DNA of 6,740 bases from an uncultured Oscillibacter sp. (GCA_905233795.1 CAJOFP010000033.1:1136-7875); one strand, 5' to 3'; counted from the first letter of the stretch, positions 1 through 6,260 are shown. Numbers and translations are program-made. Notes: generated from the sequence alone by a model not told the origin.

Positions 1-1356
1 GGTCATACTTTTCGGGGCGGCGTGCATCCTGATGACTGCAAGTCTTATTCCCGCGACGCCGCGCCCGTGATTTATGAATCCAAAGGGGAAATGGTTTATC
101 CGTTGTCCCAGCATATCGGCAAACCCGCGAAAGCGATTGTACAAGTCGGGGATTATGTTCTTGCCGGACAGAAAATCGCGGAGGCTGACGGTTATGTGTC
201 GGCGCCTGTGCATAGTTCCTGTTCGGGGACGGTCAAAGCGATTGAGAAGCGCAAAACCGTCATGGGGAATCTGGGCGATTGCGTTATAGTAGATAATGAC
301 GGGAAATTTCATGAAATCGACGGTTTCGGTGAGAAAATAGATTATAAAAAATTAAGCCGGGAAGAGATTATAAATAAAATCCGGGAGGCCGGCGTGGTCG
401 GCATGGGCGGCGCGTCGTTCCCGACGCCTGTCAAATTGGAGCCGAAAAATCCGGACGGAATCGCGTATATTATCGTCAACGGCGCGGAGTGCGAGCCGTA
501 TATTACCTGTGATGATCGATTAATGCGCAATCACGCGAAAGAAATTATTACCGGGCTTGAAATGTTATTATATATATTTCCCAAGGCGCGGGGCGTGATT
601 TTGATTGAGGATAATAAGCCTGAGGCGATTGAGGCTATGCGCCGGGCGTTGAAAGTAAAATATGAAAATGAAAACGGTGAAAATAATAAAAAAATAAAAA
701 TATTGCCGGTTCCCAAGAAATACCCGCAGGGCGGAGAACGCGCCATAGTCAAAGTCGTATCCGGGAAAGATACGAAGTTAAGCCAGTTACCGGCTGAAGC
801 GGGCTGTATTGTTGACAACGCCGCGACGGTTTACGCGATGTATCAGGCGGTGTGCGAGTCCACGCCGTTAATTAAAAGAATTGTCACGGTAACGGGAACG
901 GCGGTAAAAAATCCGGTGAATTTGATTGTTAGATCCGGGACTTCCTGTCGGGAATTGCTGGACGCCGCCGGCGGGATTAAACAGGGCGTAAATATTAAAA
1001 AAGCGATCTGCGGCGGGCCTATGATGGGCATTGCCATGAATGGCGTGGACGCGCCGATTCAGAAAGGCAACGGCGCCTTGGTATTTTTATCACAGGATGA
1101 AGCGTTGCAGTCCGTCGAGAATTTGACGGCCTGTATCCGGTGCGGACGCTGTAATATGGCGTGTCCGATGGGGCTGACGCCGCAAATGATGGGCGTCGCG
1201 GCGGAACGCAAAGATTATGAAAGATACGAGAAAAAATTATACGGCTTAGAGTGTATTCAATGCGGGTCCTGCACATGGGTCTGCCCGGCGAAACGGCCTT
1301 TAATGCAGTTATTCAAAGACGCCAAAGCCGCGATTTTAAACGCGAGACGAGCCTGA
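1..1356 (+). CDS. rnfC: RNF complex subunit C (5' end cut by window edge)
   Basis: RnfC is the peripheral cytoplasmic subunit of the RNF complex. It carries FMN and two [4Fe-4S] clusters and exchanges electrons with NAD(H). The frame is open from base 1, and the first codons (GHTFRGGVHP) already match the family's N-terminal signature, so only a few residues are missing; the GTG at 22 lies inside that motif and is not the start. Counting from the first codon (451 residues visible): a barrel-sandwich (biotinyl/lipoyl-like) domain at about 35-90; the flavin/NADH-binding 51-kDa-like domain with GVVGMGGASFP at 131-141, NGAECEPY at 160-167, YPQGGE at 241-246 and GGPMMG at 338-343; an SLBB-like segment at about 285-335; then two 4Fe-4S motifs, C378/381/384/388 and C418/421/424/428, each followed by Pro. 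It ends soon after the second motif, without the long Ala-rich tail of gammaproteobacterial RnfC. First visible gene of a tight rnfC-DG-E-A operon. Confidence 0.96.
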   Translation, partial: GHTFRGGVHPDDCKSYSRDAAPVIYESKGEMVYPLSQHIGKPAKAIVQVGDYVLAGQKIAEADGYVSAPVHSSCSGTVKAIEKRKTVMGNLGDCVIVDNDGKFHEIDGFGEKIDYKKLSREEIINKIREAGVVGMGGASFPTPVKLEPKNPDGIAYIIVNGAECEPYITCDDRLMRNHAKEIITGLEMLLYIFPKARGVILIEDNKPEAIEAMRRALKVKYENENGENNKKIKILPVPKKYPQGGERAIVKVVSGKDTKLSQLPAEAGCIVDNAATVYAMYQAVCESTPLIKRIVTVTGTAVKNPVNLIVRSGTSCRELLDAAGGIKQGVNIKKAICGGPMMGIAMNGVDAPIQKGNGALVFLSQDEALQSVENLTACIRCGRCNMACPMGLTPQMMGVAAERKDYERYEKKLYGLECIQCGSCTWVCPAKRPLMQLFKDAKAAILNARRA

Positions 1357-1365
1357 AAGGGAGGG
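1357..1365 (+). promoter_or_regulatory. Shine-Dalgarno for rnfD-rnfG
   Basis: The sequence AAGGGAGGG lies directly after the rnfC stop. Its GGAGG core (1360-1364) is only 1 nt from the ATG at 1366 but 10 nt from the ATG at 1375, so it favours 1375 as the start of the fused gene. Confidence 0.7.
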
Positions 1366-1374
1366 ATGGGAGAA

Positions 1375-2997
1375 ATGACAAATCAGGAAGTTTATAATTA
1401 TAATATCTCATCCAGTCCCCATGTGAGAAATAAAATCAGCACGGGCTCTGTGATGTACGATGTTTTTATTGCGCTTATGCCTGTTAGTTTTATAGGCGTT
1501 TGGCGTTTCGGGTTTCACGCGCTTTTAGTCATTCTCATGAGTATCGCCTCGGCGGTTCTGACGGAATTTGTATTTGATTATATCACCGGCAAAGAAAACA
1601 CAATCCGGGACGGAAGCGCGGTTGTGACGGGTTTATTATTGGCTTTATGTCTGCCCGCGGGCGTGGCGTTGTATATCCCGTATATTGGCGCCGTATTTGC
1701 GATTTTAATTGTCAAATGCCTGTTCGGCGGACTGGGTAAAAATTTTATCAATCCGGCTCTCGCGGGACGCTGTTTTTTATTATTATCATTCGGCGGGTCT
1801 ATGACAAGATATACTATAGACGGCGTGACCGGCGCGACGCCGTTGGCGAAATTGGCGTCTGAAGGTTCGCTGAGCGCGAATTATATCGTCAAAATGTTCA
1901 CCGGACACGCGGGCGGCGTGATTGGCTGTTCGGCGTTCGCGCTGTTAATCGGCGGTCTGTATCTCTGGGTTGTCGATGGCATTACATGGCAAATCCCCGT
2001 TTCTATAATAACAAGTTTCGCCGTGTTTATGGCGATTTTCAATCCAGAAAATTTAAATCTTGGAAATTTAATCGCGCATATCGCGGGCGGCGGCTTACTC
2101 ATGGCGGCGTTTTTCATGGCGACGGACCCTGTGACAAGTCCGGTCACGGGTACGGGACAGGTTATTTACGGCGTCTGTGTGGGATTTTTAAGCGCGTTGT
2201 TCAGGACATATGGCGCGTCGGCGGATTCCGTAAGTTACGCCGTGATTTTATCAAATTTAATTACGCCGCTGATTGACGAATATATTGTCCCGAAACCGTT
2301 TGGTTATCGCGCCGACGCGATGGACGGCAAAGGCATATTTGAGCTTGAAAATAATAATAATCAATCCGGCTGGCTGTCGAATTTGCTGTCAAAATCTTAC
2401 GGGAATTTTATATTCTTGGGAAGCGGGATTTTAATCGGCTGTGTGATTTTATATTCCGTCAGTATTTTGACCGGCGGCGCGTTGGAAGCTCAAAAATTAT
2501 CGGCGAATCTGGAAATTTATCAAGCCGTTTTGCCGGATATTGATAAAAATAATATCAATATTCATGAGATTTCAGAAATAGCCGTCGCGGATTTTGACGG
2601 CGTCGTATACGGCGCGGACTTCGGCAATGTTTATATCAATCAGGCTGTGACGGCGGAGGACGGAGAAAATAATTTAATCGGCCATGTAATCAGCGTCACC
2701 AGCGCGGACGGCAACGACGGTAATATTACGCTGTCTGTCGGCGTTCTGCCGGACGGAAGTATACACGCGATTTATTTTACGGAACTGAACGAAACGCCCG
2801 GTCTCGGAATGCGGGCGGCGGAGCCGGAATTTATCAGTCAATTCTCCGGTTTATACGGTCATATCACGCTTGGAGAAGATATTGACGCCTTGTCCGGCGC
2901 GACGGTCACTTCAAGAGCCGTCGTCAACGCGGTCAACGCGGCGTTGGATTTTTATAACACGCAAATAACGCAAATAAACGCCGACGGGGAGGGATAA
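1375..2997 (+). CDS. rnfD-rnfG: RNF complex subunits D and G fused in one polypeptide
   Basis: One uninterrupted frame encodes both the membrane subunit RnfD and the membrane-anchored flavoprotein RnfG. Each carries a covalent FMN, and together they pass electrons on the outer side of the membrane. Numbering is from ATG 1375 (540 aa); ATG 1366 would add three residues but leaves its Shine-Dalgarno too close. Residues 1 to about 310 are RnfD: many membrane segments, the family-like stretch DGSAVVTGLLLALCLP, a flavinylation motif D-G-V-T-G-A-T ending at T155, DPVTSPVT at 251-258, and the usual RnfD ending (PLID...PKPFG) near 310. A polar linker with an Asn run follows, then a membrane helix at about 344-365 and an RnfG FMN-binding domain with ETPGLG at 473-478 and D-A-L-S-G-A-T ending at T510, the predicted FMN site. 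An ApbE-type flavin transferase would be needed; none is in this window. The combined length equals RnfD plus RnfG, and no internal start with a Shine-Dalgarno was seen near the junction, so a real fusion is favoured. TAA stop, 3 nt before rnfE. Confidence 0.93.
   Translation: MTNQEVYNYNISSSPHVRNKISTGSVMYDVFIALMPVSFIGVWRFGFHALLVILMSIASAVLTEFVFDYITGKENTIRDGSAVVTGLLLALCLPAGVALYIPYIGAVFAILIVKCLFGGLGKNFINPALAGRCFLLLSFGGSMTRYTIDGVTGATPLAKLASEGSLSANYIVKMFTGHAGGVIGCSAFALLIGGLYLWVVDGITWQIPVSIITSFAVFMAIFNPENLNLGNLIAHIAGGGLLMAAFFMATDPVTSPVTGTGQVIYGVCVGFLSALFRTYGASADSVSYAVILSNLITPLIDEYIVPKPFGYRADAMDGKGIFELENNNNQSGWLSNLLSKSYGNFIFLGSGILIGCVILYSVSILTGGALEAQKLSANLEIYQAVLPDIDKNNINIHEISEIAVADFDGVVYGADFGNVYINQAVTAEDGENNLIGHVISVTSADGNDGNITLSVGVLPDGSIHAIYFTELNETPGLGMRAAEPEFISQFSGLYGHITLGEDIDALSGATVTSRAVVNAVNAALDFYNTQITQINADGEG
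2959..2976 (+). repeat. 9-bp tandem repeat, two exact copies, 3' end of rnfD-rnfG
   Basis: ACGCAAATA occurs twice back to back and codes Thr-Gln-Ile twice in the C-terminal tail of the fusion protein, after the FMN-binding domain. The length keeps the frame. Confidence 0.7.
2986..2993 (+). promoter_or_regulatory. Shine-Dalgarno for rnfE (supports TTG start)
   Basis: GGGGAGGG overlaps the end of rnfD-rnfG. Its GGAGG core (2988-2992) ends 8 nt before the TTG at 3001. This supports TTG as the start, because no in-frame ATG appears until far inside the conserved domain. Confidence 0.75.
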
Positions 2998-3000
2998 AAA

Positions 3001-3678
3001 TTGGATAAATTAAATCAAGAATTTAATCAAGAATTTAATCAAAACGGCGGGACGGAAAAAACGGTCACATGGAAAACGCTGGGTTGGATTTTATGCTTAT
3101 CCCCCGCGCTTGTCGCGTCCGATACGGCGATTCACGGCTTAGCAATCGGCATTTACGCGTTTTTAATCATCGCGCTGTCCGACGGCGCTTGGGAATTGAA
3201 ACCCGCCGCGCTTTCGGATAAAGTCAAGACGCCGTTTTGTTTAATCTGCGCGGCTTTCTTGTCTATATTGGCGTCGCTGTTCAGCCGGGTTTATTTGCCG
3301 GTATTATATAACGGCGTCGGGGAATATCTGCCCTTTTTGGCGTTATACTGCGTATTTCTCATGACGGCGTTTCCGGGCTGGGATTTCCCGAAATCCGGGT
3401 TGGATTTGTCCAATTTGGCGTTGGGATTTGTATTACTGCCGGGCGTGTGCGGATTATGCCGGGAATTTCTGGGCGCCGGAACGCTGTTCGGATTTGAGAT
3501 TCTGCCGTCCGATATAGAACCCCTCGCGGCTTTGCGCGGCGTACCGGGCGCGTTTATCATTCCGGGATTGCTTCTCATGGCGGTCAACGCGTTTAGATAT
3601 AGCTATTATCAAGAAAATAATCAAGAAAATCAAGAAAATAAAACAAATAAAACAAGTCAGGAGGCGGGCGTTTCATGA
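3001..3678 (+). CDS. rnfE: RNF complex subunit E (divergent)
   Basis: RnfE is an integral membrane subunit that pairs with the homologous RnfA to form the membrane core of the RNF pump. In solved RNF/NQR complexes the two share a buried [2Fe-2S] cluster. The 225-aa protein starts at TTG with a good Shine-Dalgarno. Residues 4-15 are a repeat (LNQE FNQE FNQN), followed by about six membrane segments. Family matches are the first-helix SPALVASDTAIHGLAIG (32-50 region), YLPVLYNGVGEYLPFLALYC (98-117), REFLGAGTLFG (154-164) and PGAF...GLLLMAVN. The usual Cys-Pro of the first half-helix is Ser34-Pro35 here, with a Cys two residues earlier (C32); the second conserved Cys (C117) is kept. Extra cysteines form CxxC pairs at 80/83 and 150/153. 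The C-terminal tail (about 203-220) is an Asn/Gln/Glu/Lys repeat. The last 4 nt overlap rnfA. Family assignment is secure; cluster binding is uncertain. Confidence 0.9.
   Translation: MDKLNQEFNQEFNQNGGTEKTVTWKTLGWILCLSPALVASDTAIHGLAIGIYAFLIIALSDGAWELKPAALSDKVKTPFCLICAAFLSILASLFSRVYLPVLYNGVGEYLPFLALYCVFLMTAFPGWDFPKSGLDLSNLALGFVLLPGVCGLCREFLGAGTLFGFEILPSDIEPLAALRGVPGAFIIPGLLLMAVNAFRYSYYQENNQENQENKTNKTSQEAGVS
3010..3045 (+). repeat. 12-bp tandem repeat, three imperfect copies, 5' end of rnfE
   Basis: Three consecutive 12-nt units, TTAAATCAAGAA, TTTAATCAAGAA and TTTAATCAAAAC, code LNQE, FNQE and FNQN at residues 4-15 of RnfE. The unit is a whole number of codons, so copy-number change would keep the frame. 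Confidence 0.85.
3610..3657 (+). repeat. 9-bp periodic repeat at 3' end of rnfE
   Basis: CAAGAAAAT occurs three times (3610-3618, 3622-3630, 3631-3639, with one extra AAT codon after the first). Two related units follow, AAAACAAAT and AAAACAAGT. They code QEN-N-QEN-QEN-KTN-KTS in the C-terminal tail after the last membrane segment. Confidence 0.85.
3659..3664 (+). promoter_or_regulatory. Shine-Dalgarno for rnfA
   Basis: AGGAGG lies inside the 3' end of rnfE, 10 nt before the ATG at 3675. Together with the ATGA start/stop overlap it points to translational coupling of rnfE and rnfA. Confidence 0.7.
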
Positions 3679-4244
3679 CGGATTTTTTCATTGCCATGAT
3701 TGTGACGGCGGCTGTGAATTACGCCGCGTTATCCCGTCCGGACGGATTTTTGGCGATTCGCAAGCAGGATTCTATCCGCGCCGCGATTTCGCTGGGCGGC
3801 TGTGTGATAATAATCGCGCTGATTTCCTGTTTCATCGCGGCGATTTTAAATTTATGCGTACTCGCGCCGCTGGGATTGCTGGATATAGCCGGTATGATTT
3901 TAATCCCGGCGATATTGGGCGCCGTATGGCTCGCGGAGAAATTTTTTAAAAACAATCTGCCGGAATTATACTCAAAAACCGCGCCGTTCTGGACTTTATC
4001 CGGCTTGAACTGCGCCGTGATTTACGCTGTTTTATCTATAAATCATAATAATTTCGCGTCCGGGATCGGCTTTGGATTGCTGGCGGCGATTGCCTTTGCC
4101 GTTATTAATATCTTATTCGCGGCGATTATGAATAAAATAGACGAAGCCGATTTGCCCGAATCCGTCCGCGGCGCGCCTGTGATTTTATTGTCCGCCGGTT
4201 TAATCGCTATCGCGCTGGCGGGATTGTCCGGTCTGTCGTTTTGA
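3675..4244 (+). CDS. rnfA: RNF complex subunit A (divergent)
   Basis: RnfA is the membrane partner of RnfE. The two are inverted-topology homologues that form the core through which electrons cross the membrane. At 189 aa the length is normal, with about six hydrophobic segments. Family matches are VNYAALSR at 14-21, LNCAVIYAVL at 111-120, and the C-terminal LPESVRGAPVILLSAGLIAIALAG (compare the usual P-x-x-x-x-G-x-P-I-x-L-x-x-A-G-L). The canonical stretch between the early Ser-Arg and the Phe-Leu, which contains Gly-(Ile)-Cys-Pro and supplies one [2Fe-2S] ligand, is replaced by a shorter Pro22-Asp23-Gly24, so that Cys is absent. The second ligand Cys is kept as C113. Other cysteines are at 43, 52 and 61. 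The ATG overlaps the rnfE stop (ATGA). This is the last gene of the operon; a terminator follows 24 nt after the stop and there is no rnfB here. Confidence 0.9.
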   Translation: MTDFFIAMIVTAAVNYAALSRPDGFLAIRKQDSIRAAISLGGCVIIIALISCFIAAILNLCVLAPLGLLDIAGMILIPAILGAVWLAEKFFKNNLPELYSKTAPFWTLSGLNCAVIYAVLSINHNNFASGIGFGLLAAIAFAVINILFAAIMNKIDEADLPESVRGAPVILLSAGLIAIALAGLSGLSF

Positions 4245-4268
4245 TTAAATTTTAAAATTCTATATAAT

Positions 4269-4307
4269 AAAAATCCCCTCTTGTCTTATTTGCAAGAGGG
4301 GATTTTT
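4269..4307. terminator. Bidirectional intrinsic terminator between rnfA and ribF
   Basis: A perfect 15-bp inverted repeat: left arm 4269-4283 (AAAAATCCCCTCTTG), 9-nt loop 4284-4292, right arm 4293-4307. The outer pairs are an A run on the left and a T run on the right, so on either strand the GC-rich stem is followed by a U tract. It sits between the convergent stops of rnfA (4244) and ribF (4332) and should end transcription from both sides. Confidence 0.93.
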
Positions 4308-4331
4308 TATATTTTTAATTAGATTAATTTA

Positions 4332-5231
4332 TTACATGGGATGTTCACGGAACCAGAGACGGGCCTGATCGGCGTCGATTAAAATCTGACGCTGTAAATC
4401 TTCCAGAGACGGGAAAGAAATCTCGTCGCGCAGACGGCGGCGAAATTCCAGACGGACCCGGCGTCCGTACAAATCGCCGTCAAAATTTAAAAGCCAAGTT
4501 TCGATTGTGATTTGTTCGCCGTCGTGAATCGTGGGACGGACGCCGATATTAGTCACGCCCGGACAGCGGGTTCCGTCGGGCAGGACAACGACGCTGATAT
4601 AGACGCCCCGCGCCGGAATCAGGACGTTAAAAGGCGGTATAAAATTCATCGTCGGGATACCCATAGAGCGGCCTATTTGATTGCCGTGACGCACTTCCTG
4701 CGTCAAAACATGGGGATGACCCAAAAAACGATTGGCGTTTTCCACGTCGCCGGATTTCAAAAGCTCCCGGATATGGGACGAGCTGACAATTTCGCCGCCT
4801 ATGGTAATCGGCGAAATAATATCACAGCCGATATTTAATTCAGCGCATTTTTGAGCCAATAATTCCGGGTTTCCGGCGTTTAAATAGCCGAATTTATGAT
4901 CATGTCCGGCGATTAAATGTACGGCGTGAAAGCGTTCGATAAGAGACGGGATAAATTCATCCCAAGGCGTTTTCATCATACGCTGATCGAACGGCGCGGT
5001 AATGACTTCCCGTATGCCGTATAAACGCCGGGCGAGATCGGCGCGATCCTGCGGGGAATTAATCAGCGGACAGGGTTTGCCCGTGACGACTTCTTTGGGC
5101 GGGCGGTCAAACGTAAAAATCGCGCTGACGGCGTTTCTGACTTTTGCCTCCTCAACGGCGCGCCGTAATAACGCGGCGTGACCAAGATGGACGCCGTCGA
5201 AAAAGCCCAGAGCAATTACTGTCTCACTCAT
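4332..5231 (-). CDS. ribF: Bifunctional riboflavin kinase / FAD synthetase
   Basis: RibF phosphorylates riboflavin to FMN and then adenylylates FMN to FAD in the cytoplasm. The length of 299 aa is usual. The N-terminal FAD synthetase (nucleotidyltransferase) domain has GFFDGVHLGH at 9-18, AGHDHKFG at 108-115 and SSSHIRELL at 150-158, which corresponds to the usual S-S-T-x-I-R motif. The C-terminal riboflavin kinase domain has GRSMGIPTMNF at 187-197 (the PTxN motif), TNIGVRPT at 227-234, and IETWLLNFDGDLYG at 243-256 with E244 at the usual acidic catalytic position. Start: ATG 5231 has AGAAAGGA (5248-5241) 9 nt upstream; the closer ATG on that Shine-Dalgarno is out of frame. It lies 129 nt downstream of truB on the same strand, as in the common nrnA-truB-ribF order. 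The rpsO gene that often comes next is not here. No FMN riboswitch-like structure was seen in the upstream gap. Confidence 0.95.
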   Translation of the reverse strand: MSETVIALGFFDGVHLGHAALLRRAVEEAKVRNAVSAIFTFDRPPKEVVTGKPCPLINSPQDRADLARRLYGIREVITAPFDQRMMKTPWDEFIPSLIERFHAVHLIAGHDHKFGYLNAGNPELLAQKCAELNIGCDIISPITIGGEIVSSSHIRELLKSGDVENANRFLGHPHVLTQEVRHGNQIGRSMGIPTMNFIPPFNVLIPARGVYISVVVLPDGTRCPGVTNIGVRPTIHDGEQITIETWLLNFDGDLYGRRVRLEFRRRLRDEISFPSLEDLQRQILIDADQARLWFREHPM

Positions 5232-5240
5232 GGCGCGTCA

Positions 5241-5248
5241 TCCTTTCT
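5241..5248 (-). promoter_or_regulatory. Shine-Dalgarno for ribF
   Basis: On the minus strand AGAAAGGA lies 9 nt before the ribF ATG. It is placed just after the A/T-only tract ends and fixes the start at 5231. Confidence 0.7.
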
Positions 5249-5255
5249 GATTCGC

Positions 5256-5366
5256 TTTTTTATATTATTTTATATTAATTATATTAATTTTTATTAATTT
5301 TATATTTAAAATAAATTTAAAATAATTAAAATTTTTATTTTATAATTATTTATAATTATTTTAAAA
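5256..5366. repeat. 111-nt A/T-only tract between truB and ribF
   Basis: From 5256 to 5366 there is not a single G or C. The tract is built from overlapping variants of TATTAATT, TTTAAAATAA and TAATTATTTA, without a clear fixed unit. It covers most of the truB-ribF gap plus the last codon and stop of truB. It may contain a ribF promoter reading leftward, but with only A and T any -10 match is meaningless. Nothing else was recognised in the gap. Confidence 0.9.
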
Positions 5367-6254
5367 GAAATTTTTCTGTGATGTCAGGACGCCGTTTTTC
5401 GCTTCAGATAAGCATAAAAACGCGCCGTCCGGGGCGTAAACGCGATAAATCCCGTCCGGGATTCGCGTCTTGATCGGGTTGCCGTGTCGGATTTTGCGTT
5501 CCGCCTCCGGCGTCGGGACTGTAAACGCGGGATATTGATCAAATAAACTGTCAACCGGACGTAAAAAGGCGTTATAATCGCCCGTCTCCCGGATATTTTT
5601 TTCTATATATTCCAGCGAAACGGCATCGACTTCACGAAATCCGGCGGCCATTGTCCGACGAAGCGCGTACAGGACGCCCCCGCACCCTAACGCAAGTCCC
5701 ATGTCATGACATAACGTCCGAATATAAACGCCTTTGGAACAGCGACAGCGAAACGCGAAATCCAGATTATTTTTATTATTTTCTTGATTTAATAATTCCA
5801 GTTCGTAAATTTTAATTTTCCGGGGCGGACGCGGGATTTCTTTCCCCTTTCGCGCTAATTGATATAATTTTTTGCCGTTGATTTTCACAGCCGAATACAT
5901 AGGCGGCGTTTGTTCTGTTTCGCCGGTAAATTCCCGCATAATATTTTTTACCCGTTCCGGCGTGATTATATCCGGATTTATATCACGCGTTTCCAGAATA
6001 TTCCCGGTTATATCCTGCGTATCCGTGATTATGCCAAGACGCAAAATCCCGATATATTCTTTTATGCTATTCTCAGCGTATTGCGCGGCTTTCGTCGCGT
6101 TCCCGACAAATACCGGCAAAACGCCCGTCGCCATCGGGTCCAGCGTTCCGCCGTGTCCGATACGGCGTTCTTTTAATATCCCGCGCAATTTCGCGCATAC
6201 GTCCATACTGGTCCAGTCCGACGGCTTATCTATAATTATAATTCCATTCGGCAT
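5361..6254 (-). CDS. truB: tRNA pseudouridine(55) synthase
   Basis: TruB converts U55 in the T-loop of tRNAs to pseudouridine. The length of 297 aa is normal. MPNGIIIIDKPSDWTS (1-16) is the family start, which fixes the ATG at 6254. The catalytic motif GHGGTLDPMATGVLPV at 33-48 has the nucleophile Asp39 at its standard position. Y120 lies in PPMYSAVKINGKKLY, and CSKGVYIRTL at 172-181 is the conserved C-x-K-G-x-Y-I-R-x-L motif. The C-terminal part from about 240 resembles the short PUA-like tail of bacterial TruB. Residues 156-163 (NQENNKNN, bases 5766-5789) are an A/T-rich insertion-like loop just before a conserved beta strand. It lies 24 nt downstream of nrnA with no clear Shine-Dalgarno, only 9-bp repeats, so translation may be coupled to nrnA. 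Confidence 0.96.
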   Translation of the reverse strand: MPNGIIIIDKPSDWTSMDVCAKLRGILKERRIGHGGTLDPMATGVLPVFVGNATKAAQYAENSIKEYIGILRLGIITDTQDITGNILETRDINPDIITPERVKNIMREFTGETEQTPPMYSAVKINGKKLYQLARKGKEIPRPPRKIKIYELELLNQENNKNNLDFAFRCRCSKGVYIRTLCHDMGLALGCGGVLYALRRTMAAGFREVDAVSLEYIEKNIRETGDYNAFLRPVDSLFDQYPAFTVPTPEAERKIRHGNPIKTRIPDGIYRVYAPDGAFLCLSEAKNGVLTSQKNFF

Positions 6255-6260
6255 ATTATT

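Noticed and set aside
22..24. GTG as the start of rnfC
   Set aside because: The seven codons before it already match the conserved N-terminal RnfC motif, so the true start is upstream of the window.
1881..2147. Minus-strand frame opposite rnfD, and similar antisense frames in rnfC (342-530, 531-818, 1019-1276)
   Set aside because: All are opposite strongly conserved RNF coding sequence and show no protein motif.
2290..2410. A frameshift or internal start separating rnfD from rnfG
   Set aside because: The frame is continuous. The in-frame ATG at 2320 has no Shine-Dalgarno and lies well before the RnfG helix.
4512..4838. Plus-strand open frame of 108 codons opposite ribF
   Set aside because: It lies wholly inside ribF, has no Shine-Dalgarno and no family resemblance; antisense shadow.
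5232..5360. FMN riboswitch (RFN element) upstream of ribF
   Set aside because: The gap is almost entirely A/T and cannot form the conserved GC-containing RFN helices.
5256..5366. Specific -35/-10 promoter boxes for ribF in the A/T tract
   Set aside because: TATAAT-like words occur by chance many times in an A/T-only sequence, so no single site can be supported.
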